A DNA stretch of 64,000 nt from Hyphomicrobiaceae bacterium (GTDB taxonomy: Bacteria > Pseudomonadota > Alphaproteobacteria > Rhizobiales > Hyphomicrobiaceae): positions 57,254 to 121,253 of the forward strand of contig JAKFWF010000058.1 in the NCBI GenBank assembly GCA_021730785.1. Reading direction: 5' to 3'. Every line of letters begins with the position of its first letter. Position 1 is the first letter of the stretch. The position numbers and the translations under genes were made by a program. The notes under the pieces are model-generated. The model was not told the DNA's origin. It searched no databases and saw only the letters and a program-made list of their open reading frames with translations. Shown piece after piece: positions 54,914 to 63,249 of the stretch.

Positions 54914-56472
54914 TGAACGCACCGTTCCGCAAGATCGAGCCCGGTGTCGAGCCCCTGTTCAAGGGGGCGGAGTGGGATTTCGATCTGGTCAAGAAGACCT
55001 ATGACGCGATCGAGAAGATCGGCGTTGGTGAAATGGGTCTCGATATCTACCCAAACCAGATCGAAGTGATCACCGCCGAGCAGATGCTCGATGCCTACGC
55101 CTCGATTGGCATGCCGAGCATGTACCGGCACTGGTCGTTTGGAAAGCACTTCGCCCGCGAAGAGACCATGTATCGCAAGGGCGCGCGCGCGCTCGCCTAC
55201 GAACTGGTGATCAATTCCAACCCCTGCATCAACTACATCATGGAAGAAAACACCATGACGATGCAGACGCTGGTGATGGCGCACGCGGCCATGGGACACA
55301 ACCACTTCTTCAAGAACAACTACCTGTTCAAGCAATGGACCGACGCCACCTCGATCCTCGACTACCTGGCCTTTGCCAAGGAATACGTGGCGGAGTGCGA
55401 AGAAAAGTATGGCGTCGAGGCGGTGGAAGCGGTGCTCGATTCAGCGCATGCGCTCATGAACCAGGGCATCAGTCGGCATCCAGCCAAGCGTCCGACGGCA
55501 TCCGCCCTGCGCGACAAGGCGAACAAGCGGCGCGAACACGAGGAGGCGACGTACAACGAGCTGTGGCGGACCGTTCCGCGCTCGGCGCTGGCCAAGACCG
55601 CCGGCGATGCCGACAGCAAGGCGGCCGCACAGGAGAGTTTGGCGCTCGGCCTGCCGCAGGAGAACTTGCTCTACTTCCTCGAAAAGCACGCGCCCAAACT
55701 CGAGGACTGGAAGCGGGAGCTGCTGCGCATCGTGCGCATGCTTGCGCAATACTTCTATCCCCAGCGCCAGACCAAGGTCATGAACGAGGGCTGCGCCACC
55801 TGGGTGCACTACGAGATCCTGAACCGCATGTATGATCGTGGACAGCTGACCGAAGGCTCCATGTTGGAGTTCATGCACTCGCACTCCTCGGTGGTGTTCC
55901 AGCCGAAGTTCGAGGACAAATTCTACAACGGCATGAACCCCTATGCGCTCGGCTTCGCGATGATGCAGGATATCAAGCGCATGTGCGAGGAGCCGACCGC
56001 GGAGGACCGCGACTGGTTCCCCGACTTCGCCGGCAACGGCGATACGCTCGGCACGTTGAAGGACGCCTGGGCCAACTTCCGCGACGACAGCTTCATCCTG
56101 CAGTACCTGTCGCCTAAGTTGATGCGCGATTTCCGCTTCTTCTCCCTGCATGACAATTCGGCGTTCCCCGTGGTCGAGGTCAAGTCGATCCACGACGAGA
56201 AGGGCTATCGCAACATCCGCCGCATGCTGTCGGCGCAATACGATACGTCGGCGCGTGATCCCGATATCCAGGTCGTCAATGCCGACCTGTCGGGCGGGCG
56301 TCGCCTCACCCTGCAGCATCGCGTGCGCAACAACATTCCGCTCGATCCGGAAGCCTGCGACCGCACCCTGCAGCACGTAGCCCACCTGTGGGGCTACCGC
56401 GTCAAGCTGATCGAAGTTTATGCGGAAACCGGCAAGACCTTCAAAGAGCACGAGACCCTGCCGCTGCCGTAA
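54913..56472 (+). CDS. SpoVR family protein
   Basis: 519 residues, full length. Conserved text EVITAEQMLDAYASIGMP, MYRHWSFGKHF, NPCINYIMEENTMTMQTLVM and FYNGMNPYALGFAMM. Role unknown despite the name, which comes from Bacillus spore cortex formation; in proteobacteria it accompanies PrkA and YeaH. One-base overlap with the preceding gene. Confidence 0.94.
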   Translation: MNAPFRKIEPGVEPLFKGAEWDFDLVKKTYDAIEKIGVGEMGLDIYPNQIEVITAEQMLDAYASIGMPSMYRHWSFGKHFAREETMYRKGARALAYELVINSNPCINYIMEENTMTMQTLVMAHAAMGHNHFFKNNYLFKQWTDATSILDYLAFAKEYVAECEEKYGVEAVEAVLDSAHALMNQGISRHPAKRPTASALRDKANKRREHEEATYNELWRTVPRSALAKTAGDADSKAAAQESLALGLPQENLLYFLEKHAPKLEDWKRELLRIVRMLAQYFYPQRQTKVMNEGCATWVHYEILNRMYDRGQLTEGSMLEFMHSHSSVVFQPKFEDKFYNGMNPYALGFAMMQDIKRMCEEPTAEDRDWFPDFAGNGDTLGTLKDAWANFRDDSFILQYLSPKLMRDFRFFSLHDNSAFPVVEVKSIHDEKGYRNIRRMLSAQYDTSARDPDIQVVNADLSGGRRLTLQHRVRNNIPLDPEACDRTLQHVAHLWGYRVKLIEVYAETGKTFKEHETLPLP

Positions 56473-56520
56473 GCAGGTGGTTTTGGAGACGTTACACGTC
56501 AACTTTGGTCGTTAGAGTGC

Positions 56521-56820
56521 TCAAGGCGAAAAATTATCGCGGTCCCGGCCGTGATGGAAAACTGCCAGGACACGGATCATGGTCTCGGCGGACTCCAGTC
56601 GGTAGTAGACGATGAATGGTGTCCTTGGAACCCACGTTTCAAAGGCGTCAATCGTCTCATGATATCTGCTTGATCTTGGAAATTGGCCAACCTTCAGTCG
56701 CATGAACGACCGAACGCGCCGTATCGTCTGAGTTGCCAGGCGTCTGCCGAAACGCTCGATGCCCAGTGCCAGAAAAAGTTCCTACAGCCTTTCGGCGCGC
56801 GGCGTGTAGAGGACTTTCAT
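56521..56820 (-). pseudogene. ParE/RelE-type toxin, disrupted by a nonsense codon
   Basis: Reading the minus strand from the ATG at 56820 gives MKVLYTPRAERL, then TAG at codon 13, then ELFLALGIERFGRRLA and on to VPRTPFIVYYRLESAETM and HHGRDRDNFSP. Without the stop the product would be 99 residues, the family length, with the C-terminal VPRTPFIVYYR block of ParE toxins. The start overlaps the antitoxin stop (TAATG). A shorter product from an internal ATG at 56703 (60 residues) would lack the first helices. Most likely inactive. Confidence 0.82.
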
Positions 56821-57053
56821 TACAGTTCGACGCTGAATTTCTGCTCCAGACGTCGGAACACGTCGTCCTCGGCATCGCCCTCACCGCGATCTGCCTCGGC
56901 GAGCCCGGCTTCGAGTTCAACCCGCTGGGCCGCAGTCATACTCGACAGAAAATCGCCTTGAGCACGCTGATAGAGGTGCAGCGCAAGTTCCTGCCGGTCA
57001 TCCGCAGACAAGTTGTCGAACATCTCAACAATTTTGGACTGTGGCGCGATCAT
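56820..57053 (-). CDS. Antitoxin of the decayed ParE-type module
   Basis: 77 residues, acidic and helical: FDNLSADDRQELALHLYQRA and LEAGLAEADRGEGDAEDD. Position directly upstream of, and overlapping, a ParE-type toxin gene is the main evidence. No ribbon-helix-helix motif is obvious at the N-terminus. It may persist as an orphan antitoxin. Confidence 0.7.
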   Translation of the reverse strand: MIAPQSKIVEMFDNLSADDRQELALHLYQRAQGDFLSSMTAAQRVELEAGLAEADRGEGDAEDDVFRRLEQKFSVEL

Positions 57054-57196
57054 TGGGCAGCCTCGCGTGGGTGTATCGAAACCTACGTGCCCGGCCGCGG
57101 CCGGTCAATCGATCGACACAACAACACACTTGCGCTGCCGCAGGCGACGCCTATGAACTGATCCGAAATACCGGTCAGTCAGCGCGGTTGAGCCCA

Positions 57197-58159
57197 ATGG
57201 AACGTACAACGCAGAATATGAATGCCGGTTGGGGCGCGGCCACCCGCTATCCCGATCCCGCGATCACGGCGCTCGACAAGCGCTTCGAGGCCTATTGGAT
57301 CAAGCTCGCCGCCGTCGAGCGGCTGGCAACCGGCATGCGGTGGGCCGAAGGGCCGGTGTGGTTCGGCGACGGGCGCTACCTGCTGTGGAGCGACATCCCG
57401 AATAACCGGATCATGAAGTGGGAGGAGGAGACTGGCGCGGTCAGCGTCTTCCGCCAGCCATCGAACTTCGCCAACGGCCACACCCGCGACCGCCAGGGCC
57501 GCCTCGTCAGTTGCGAGCACGGCGCCCGCCGCGTCACCCGCACCGAGTACGACGGCAGCATCACGGTCCTGCAGGACAGCTTCGCGGGCAAGAAACTGAA
57601 CTCGCCCAACGATGTTGTGGTCGCATCCGACGGCGCGATCTGGTTCACCGATCCGCCGTTCGGGCTGATGGGCAACTACGAGGGCCACAAGTCGAAGTCC
57701 GAGATCGGGCAGAACGTGTACCGCATCGATGGGCAGACCGGCACGGCGTCGATCGTGGCCGACGATGTGCTCGGGCCCAACGGCCTGTGCTTTTCCCCCG
57801 ACGGCAGCAAGCTATATATCGTCGAGTCGCGCGGGGTGCCCACCCGCAAGATCCTCGCCTACGACGTGGTCGACCAGGGACGTCGCATCGACAACAGGCG
57901 CATCCTGATCGATGCAGGACCCGGCACGCCCGACGGCATGCGCTGCGACAGAGACGGCAATCTGTGGTGTGGCTGGGGCATGGGCGACCCGGCCCTCGAC
58001 GGCGTCATGGTGTTTGCCCCAGACGGCATGCCGCTCGGCCGCATTGCCCTGCCGGAGCGCTGTGCCAACCTGTGTTTCGGCGGCCGGGCCAACAGCCGCC
58101 TGTTCATGGCCTCGAGCCAGTCGGTCTACGCCCTCTACGTCAATGTAGCGGGCGCCTGA
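57197..58159 (+). CDS. SMP-30/gluconolactonase/LRE family protein
   Basis: 320 residues, six-bladed beta-propeller lactonase. Metal-site residues appear in AEGPVWFGDGRYLLWSD (Glu), LNSPNDVVVASDGAIWFTDP (Asn) and GTPDGMRCDRDGNLW (Asp). It likely opens a sugar lactone. Start at 57197; MNAGWGAATRYP at 57218 is an alternative. Confidence 0.9.
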   Translation: MERTTQNMNAGWGAATRYPDPAITALDKRFEAYWIKLAAVERLATGMRWAEGPVWFGDGRYLLWSDIPNNRIMKWEEETGAVSVFRQPSNFANGHTRDRQGRLVSCEHGARRVTRTEYDGSITVLQDSFAGKKLNSPNDVVVASDGAIWFTDPPFGLMGNYEGHKSKSEIGQNVYRIDGQTGTASIVADDVLGPNGLCFSPDGSKLYIVESRGVPTRKILAYDVVDQGRRIDNRRILIDAGPGTPDGMRCDRDGNLWCGWGMGDPALDGVMVFAPDGMPLGRIALPERCANLCFGGRANSRLFMASSQSVYALYVNVAGA

Positions 58160-58239
58160 TCAACTTGGCATGATGGCGCCTCTTTGGCCCGACAGTGTAC
58201 AGCCCGAGCGATCGCATCCGCCGACGTGAAAGCAGACCG

Positions 58240-59559
58240 ATGACCAATTTTTCGCCCCGTGAAATCGTCTCCGAACTCGACCGCTACATCGTGGGTCAGG
58301 CCGATGCCAAGCGGGCGGTTGCGATCGCGCTGCGCAACCGCTGGCGCCGCCAGCAGCTGACCGGCGAGTTGCGCGAAGAAGTGCTGCCCAAGAACATCCT
58401 CATGATCGGACCGACCGGCGTCGGCAAGACCGAGATTTCGCGGCGCCTAGCCAGGCTCGCCGGGGCACCGTTCCTCAAGGTCGAGGCGACCAAGTTCACC
58501 GAGGTCGGCTATGTGGGGCGCGACGTCGACAGCATCATCCGCGACCTCGTCGAGATCGGCATCACCATGGTGCGCGAGGCCAAGCGCCGCGAGGTGCAGG
58601 CGCGCGCCGAAAAGGCGGCCGAGGAGCGTGTGCTCGATGCCCTCGTCGGAGCGGACGCCAAGCCTGCGACGCGTGAGAGTTTCCGCCGTCGCCTGCGCGA
58701 CAACGAATTGAACAACAACGAAATCGAGATCCGCGTCTCCGACAGCAAGCCGCAGGGCCTGCCCATGTTCGAGGTGCCAGGACAGCCCGGCAGTTCGGTC
58801 GGCATGATCAACATCGGCGAAATGCTGGGCAAGGCGCTCGGCGGCGCCCAGGCAAAGCCGCGGCGCGTGACGGTGAAGGACAGCTACGCGATCTTGATCG
58901 CGGAGGAGAGCGACAAGCTGCTCGACAGCGACCAGATCACGGCGGAAGCGCTGCGTGCGGTGGAGAACAACGGCATCGTGTTTCTCGATGAGATCGACAA
59001 GATCTGCAACCGCAGCGAGGGCGGCCGGGCCGGTGCCGATGTCAGCCGCGAAGGCGTGCAGCGCGACCTGCTGCCCCTGATCGAGGGCACCACGGTTGCG
59101 ACCAAGCATGGGCCGGTGAAGACCGACCACATCCTGTTCATCGCCTCAGGCGCGTTCCATGTGGCCAAGCCCGCCGACCTGCTGCCCGAGCTGCAGGGCC
59201 GCTTGCCGATCCGCGTCGAGTTGAAGCCGCTGCTGCGCGAAGACTTGCGCCGCATCCTGACCGAGCCGGAAGCGAGTTTGGTCAAGCAGTATGTGGCGCT
59301 GCTGGCAACCGAAGGCGTCACCCTGGACTTCACCGACGATGCGATTGACGCCATCGCCGACGTGACGGTGCTGGTGAACTCCACGGTCGAGAACATCGGT
59401 GCGCGCCGCCTGCAGACCATCATGGAGCGCATCCTGGACGAGATCTCGTTCGACGCCTCCGACCGCCCCGGCCACGTCGAGCGCATCGATGCCGCCTATG
59501 TGACGGGCCGCGTCGCCGACCTCGCCCGCAACACCGATCTGTCGAAGTTCATACTATAG
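58240..59559 (+). CDS. hslU: ATP-dependent protease ATPase subunit HslU
   Basis: 439 residues. [20 protein letters not shown], Walker [10 protein letters not shown], pore loop EVGYVGRDV, the I-domain with [15 protein letters not shown], Walker [11 protein letters not shown], and the C-terminal tail DLSKFIL that docks into HslV. All intact. HslV, normally next to it, is not found on either side: an SMP-30 gene precedes and an MFS permease follows. The ATG at 58240 is standard. Confidence 0.96.
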   Translation: MTNFSPREIVSELDRYIVGQADAKRAVAIALRNRWRRQQLTGELREEVLPKNILMIGPTGVGKTEISRRLARLAGAPFLKVEATKFTEVGYVGRDVDSIIRDLVEIGITMVREAKRREVQARAEKAAEERVLDALVGADAKPATRESFRRRLRDNELNNNEIEIRVSDSKPQGLPMFEVPGQPGSSVGMINIGEMLGKALGGAQAKPRRVTVKDSYAILIAEESDKLLDSDQITAEALRAVENNGIVFLDEIDKICNRSEGGRAGADVSREGVQRDLLPLIEGTTVATKHGPVKTDHILFIASGAFHVAKPADLLPELQGRLPIRVELKPLLREDLRRILTEPEASLVKQYVALLATEGVTLDFTDDAIDAIADVTVLVNSTVENIGARRLQTIMERILDEISFDASDRPGHVERIDAAYVTGRVADLARNTDLSKFIL

Positions 59560-59581
59560 CCCGAGCCCGCCGCAGCGCTGC

Positions 59582-60838
59582 TCATGCCTTGGCGACCTGC
59601 AGCGACTTGGGCAGCGGCCTGGCCAGCATGGCTGCGACGATGAAGCCAAGCACCGCCATGGCGGCGGCGGCGAGTAGCACCGGCACCGGCGACAGTTGGC
59701 CAAAACTGGCGAAGCCGAACCGGTAGAACACCGGCCCGCAGGCCTGGCCGAGGAAGAAGAAGAATGCGTGCAGGGCAACCGCTGCGCCGCGCGCTTCCGG
59801 CGCCAGTTCGGTGGCCTGCGTCTGCAGCGAATTGTGGATCATGTAGAAGCCGAGCCCGGCCACAGCAAAAGCCGCCATCGCCAGCGGCCACGTCGGGCTC
59901 AGCGCGTAGCCGGCGAGCCCCAGGCCCGCCACCACGCCACCGGCACGGATCATGTTCATCTGCCCGCCAAACGCGCGCAGCATCTGTGTGACGAGCACGG
60001 TGAACAGAATGCCACCAAGCCCGAGACCGGCCAATATGTAGCCGGCTTCGCGCAGGCCACCGGCGCCGCGGTTTTCCAGGATCACGGCCAGATAGGGCAG
60101 CAGACCCAGGATGCAGAACCCGCCCGTGAAGACGCCGCCATAGCACACCTTCGCCCGCGGATTGGCAAACACCAGGGCGTAGCCGGCCCGCATGCCGGCG
60201 ATGCTGAACGGCTTGCGCTGCGCGTCGGCGCGCGGCTTGAGGAATTTGAGCGCCAGGATCAGCGATGCCGCCACGCACACGGCGGCGAGCGCCATCACCC
60301 ACCGCCAGCTGATCACGCTGCCGATATAGCCCGAGCCAACCACGCCGACGATCTGGCCGGTGAGCATGGCGGACAGCAGACGCGACAGCGCCACTTGCCG
60401 CTCGGCCATGGGAAAGCGATCGCCGATGGTTGCGATGGCGAGCGGGATCGTGCCACCGGCGGCAAGTCCAGAGAGGATGCGTGCGGCAAACAGCGTCTCG
60501 GTCGTCGGTGCGATGGCGCAGCACGCGAGCGCCGCCACCAGCACGACGAGGCACCATTTCATGATCCGCGCCTTGCCGAGCGCATCGCCGAGCGGCCCGA
60601 GGACCGGCTGGGCGAAGGCGTAGGGAAAGGCGAACGCTGACGCCAGCAGCGCGATCGTGCCCGGCTCGACCAGCAGGTCGCGCGCGATCGCCGGCACCAG
60701 GGGATCGGCAATGCGCACGATCATGGCGCTGGTGAAGCAGGATGCGGCCAGGACGAGCAGGAGGTTCAAGGGCTGGTTCCGCGATTGGTTGGCGTGCGCT
60801 GTCCCGATCCTACGGCGATTTGCAGCGCCTGGATGCAA
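59582..60838 (-). CDS. MFS transporter
   Basis: 418 residues with 12 predicted membrane segments. LLPLGDALG-type loop appears as GPLGDALGKARIM between helices 2 and 3, plus AARILSGLAAGGTIPLAIA. It resembles drug/metabolite antiporters of the DHA1 type. Start uncertain: ATG at 60838 gives a 24-residue polar leader before helix 1. Convergent with hslU. Confidence 0.83.
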   Translation of the reverse strand: MHPGAANRRRIGTAHANQSRNQPLNLLLVLAASCFTSAMIVRIADPLVPAIARDLLVEPGTIALLASAFAFPYAFAQPVLGPLGDALGKARIMKWCLVVLVAALACCAIAPTTETLFAARILSGLAAGGTIPLAIATIGDRFPMAERQVALSRLLSAMLTGQIVGVVGSGYIGSVISWRWVMALAAVCVAASLILALKFLKPRADAQRKPFSIAGMRAGYALVFANPRAKVCYGGVFTGGFCILGLLPYLAVILENRGAGGLREAGYILAGLGLGGILFTVLVTQMLRAFGGQMNMIRAGGVVAGLGLAGYALSPTWPLAMAAFAVAGLGFYMIHNSLQTQATELAPEARGAAVALHAFFFFLGQACGPVFYRFGFASFGQLSPVPVLLAAAAMAVLGFIVAAMLARPLPKSLQVAKA

Positions 60839-60866
60839 AAACCAGCCACATTGCCATGCGCCGGGC

Positions 60867-61160
60867 TCAATCGAGGTGTGCTCGCGTGAGCATTACCCGA
60901 AGCTCGGACCGAAGGGCAGTCGACCTTTCCCAATTTCCACGATGCTGTGCATCTATTGCCTGCAACAGTGGTGCAACCTGTCCGATCCCGGCGCCTAAGA
61001 AGCGCTCTACGACATGCAGCCGATGCGACGTTCGCAGGGCAGGAGCTTGGCCACGATGCCAGTCCGGACGAGACGACGAACTTGAACTTCCCTCATCTGT
61101 TCGAACGTCATGAAGCGACGACGGCGATCTTCGAGGGAGGCACCCAGTATCGGGCGGCGA
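60867..61160 (+). pseudogene. IS5-family transposase remnant
   Basis: On the plus strand the N-terminal part of an IS5-type transposase can be read across three lesions. Frame one: REHYPKLGPKG and MLCIYCLQQWCNLSDPGA, ending in TAA at 60996-60998 where Glu is expected, then EALYDMQPMRR. The frame then shifts, and another frame continues FAGQELGHDASPDETTNLNF and PHLFERHEATTAIFEGG. Intact relatives read LRIYCLQQWFNLSDP, EALYD, RRFAG, PDETTI and FRHLLERH. No terminal inverted repeats or catalytic DDE core are left. Confidence 0.8.
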
Positions 61161-61201
61161 AGGGCGAACTGCTGCGCGGCGGCGCCGGTTATCCGCCGCG
61201 C

Positions 61202-61963
61202 TCATTTCCGCAGGCCCGGAGTTTCCACCAGGTGGCCGTCGGCACGCCCTGCCAGATAGAGTTCGAGGTTCACGTACTCGGGGCTGCCGAAGTCGAGCTG
61301 TTCGGCGCGCACGCCGAGCGAGCACGCGCGCAGGCGTCGGTGCAGCGACCCCATCTTCTGCCAGTCGAGCCGGTAGGCCGGCCAGGCGGTCGGCAGGCCG
61401 GACGAGATGCGATCGCCGCGCAGGCGCCGGCCGACGTTGTCGTCGTGGCACTGGCTGCAGCTGACATTCAGCTGGCCCTGGCGCTCGAAGTAGAAGCGCC
61501 GGCCGGCCTCGAAGTGCGGGGCAGCCGCGTTATCGATGCGCACCGAGACCGGCAGTCCGCGCGACTGGTGCGCGACGTAGGCGGTCAGCGCCAGCAGGTC
61601 TTCGCCCTCGTATGGGAGGGCTGCTGCCGCCATGTTCGCCGTGCGGCAGTTGTTGATGCGCTGCTCGAGGTTCATGAGCCGACCGCTCTTCGCATCGATG
61701 GCTGGATAGCGGGCTGCGATGCCGCGCATGGAGGTTGTCGCATCGCCGTGGCACTCGCTGCAGCTCTTGGCATTCGCACCGGCCGGCATCGACCACAGCT
61801 GCTGGCCGCTCGTGACCCACAGCATGCCGGGATTGGCGTCATCGTCCGCCTGCTGGGCCTGCAGCTCGGGCGGCAGCAACTCGCGCGCCGATGTGCGCGT
61901 CTCGGCGGTCGCGGCGATCGCACCCGCCATCAGCACCACGAGGGCGAGCAGCGCCGACCGCAT
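61202..61963 (-). CDS. soxA: Sulfur-oxidation cytochrome SoxA (diheme)
   Basis: 253 residues. Signal peptide to about residue 20; heme motifs CSECH (68-72) and CSQCH (169-173); Cys214 in HRRLRACSLGVRAEQ is the conserved cysteine heme ligand/active-site residue of SoxA. With SoxX it joins thiosulfate to the SoxY cysteine in the periplasm. It starts one base inside the end of soxZ. Distinct from sarcosine oxidase soxA at 45.8 kb. The usual next gene, soxB, is not there: an IS remnant follows. Confidence 0.92.
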   Translation of the reverse strand: MRSALLALVVLMAGAIAATAETRTSARELLPPELQAQQADDDANPGMLWVTSGQQLWSMPAGANAKSCSECHGDATTSMRGIAARYPAIDAKSGRLMNLEQRINNCRTANMAAAALPYEGEDLLALTAYVAHQSRGLPVSVRIDNAAAPHFEAGRRFYFERQGQLNVSCSQCHDDNVGRRLRGDRISSGLPTAWPAYRLDWQKMGSLHRRLRACSLGVRAEQLDFGSPEYVNLELYLAGRADGHLVETPGLRK

Positions 61964-62283
61964 CAGCTCACCGTCAGCGTCATCTTCTCGACGTGCGCCA
62001 CGCCCTTGTCGTCGGTCCAGGTGAACACGAACTCGCCGGTCTCGGTCGCGATCGTGGTGAAGGCTGCGAACGGGTTGGCCGCAACGCCCGGAAAGAGGTC
62101 CATGCGGAACACTTCCGTGCCGGCATAGGTGACGGTGAACAGGCCGATGATATCGCGCGGCACCGGCCGACCGACGTCATCGCGCCGGAAACCGGTTTCC
62201 ATGGGGTGGATGATCAGCGTCTTGATCTCGACGATGTCGCCCTTCCTGGCCGTTTTCGGCATCGCAATGCGGGCCGTACGCAT
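61963..62283 (-). CDS. soxZ: Sulfur-oxidation carrier subunit SoxZ
   Basis: 106 residues, immunoglobulin-like fold: RIAMPKTARKGDIVEIKTLI, HPMETGFRRDDVG, YAGTEVFRMDLFPGVAANPF. It forms the SoxYZ carrier with the preceding gene. No signal peptide, as expected, since SoxZ is exported with SoxY. Confidence 0.95.
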   Translation of the reverse strand: MRTARIAMPKTARKGDIVEIKTLIIHPMETGFRRDDVGRPVPRDIIGLFTVTYAGTEVFRMDLFPGVAANPFAAFTTIATETGEFVFTWTDDKGVAHVEKMTLTVS

Positions 62284-62303
62284 GGGCTCTCTCCTTGCAA
62301 AAT

Positions 62304-62768
62304 TCAGCCGGCGTCGAGGCAGGCGGACAATGTGACGATCACCTCGGCGCTGTCGCTCCAGGCGCTGCCATCGCTCATCACGGCGATGGCCTGGACGCGC
62401 TGGGTGGTCGCGAGCCGCACCGAGGTCTGCACGCGCGCCCGCCCCGCCCGCGGCGTGAGATGGAACCTTACAACGTCGGGGGCGGGGTTCTCCGGCGAGA
62501 ACAGATAGATCGTCTTGACGTGGTCGGCTTGCGTCATCGGGCTGTCGACCGTGACCGTGACCGGCACCGAATTGCCGTTCTCGGCGAGCGGGGTGATGTC
62601 GAGCTTGATGCGGCCGGGCTTTGGCGTCGCCGTGCCGAGGATCTTCTGCATGGCAGCCGTCATGGCTTCGGGCGAGGCGGCAGCGGGCAACGGTACCAGG
62701 CTCGCAAGCACGATGGCACCGGTCGCCCGCAGAGCGTCGCGGCGATCGATCAGCTGGGTCTTGTCCAT
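62304..62768 (-). CDS. soxY: Sulfur-oxidation carrier subunit SoxY, atypical tail
   Basis: 154 residues. Twin-arginine-like signal (IDRRDALRATGAIVLAS) ending near AAAS. The mature part has the SoxY beta sandwich. The classical tail GGCGG, whose Cys carries the sulfur, is replaced by SACLDAG with Cys150 five residues from the end. The Cys is kept but the flexible glycines are not. AAGGAG precedes the ATG at 62768. Cotranscribed with soxX, which ends six bases upstream. Confidence 0.88.
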   Translation of the reverse strand: MDKTQLIDRRDALRATGAIVLASLVPLPAAASPEAMTAAMQKILGTATPKPGRIKLDITPLAENGNSVPVTVTVDSPMTQADHVKTIYLFSPENPAPDVVRFHLTPRAGRARVQTSVRLATTQRVQAIAVMSDGSAWSDSAEVIVTLSACLDAG

Positions 62769-62773
62769 CCCGT

Positions 62774-63238
62774 TCACTCCTTCAACGTGGCAAGCCAGGC
62801 CACCACATCCTCGATCTCCTGGGCGCTGAACACCGGCCTGTTGCGGTAGCGCGCCGCCACCCGCGTCAGGCCGTCGACCCGGTGATAGGCCGGCATCAGC
62901 GTCGCCGGATTGAGCTTGCTCTGGTCAACCAGCCGAAGCCTGAGCTGCCCCACTGACAACCGCCCACCCACACCCGCGAGCGACGGCGCGAGGTCGCCCT
63001 GGAATGGCTCGTTCGCGACCGGCGCCTGATGGCAGATCAGGCAATTGCCGGTTTCCCGATCGCGCACCAGTTTCTGCCCGCGCGTCGAATCGCCTGCGAG
63101 GCCATCGAGCGGTGCTGGAATGGCATCGCCGACCGCCTCGAAGGTGGCGATCCGCACTTCAGTGGCCAGCGCGGGCGGCACGAAGCAGAATGCGAGGCCG
63201 ATCAGCCCCGCCCTCCAGCCCTGTGACGCACCGCGCAT
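62774..63238 (-). CDS. soxX: Sulfur-oxidation cytochrome SoxX (monoheme)
   Basis: 154 residues. Signal peptide MRGASQGWRAGLIGLAFCF ending near ALAT; heme motif CLICH at 66-70; axial Met in TLMPAYHR near 114. Forms the SoxXA complex with SoxA. Its start is 11 bases after the end of the molybdenum hydroxylase gene, so the two are probably in one transcript. Confidence 0.9.
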   Translation of the reverse strand: MRGASQGWRAGLIGLAFCFVPPALATEVRIATFEAVGDAIPAPLDGLAGDSTRGQKLVRDRETGNCLICHQAPVANEPFQGDLAPSLAGVGGRLSVGQLRLRLVDQSKLNPATLMPAYHRVDGLTRVAARYRNRPVFSAQEIEDVVAWLATLKE

Positions 63239-63249
63239 GGTGCCCAACC

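Noticed and set aside
60867..61205. A 112-residue minus-strand open frame that overlaps the soxA stop as ATGA, looking like a downstream operon gene
   Set aside because: Its sequence is Ser/Arg-rich low complexity, while the plus strand of the same bases reads as an IS5 transposase across a stop and a frameshift.
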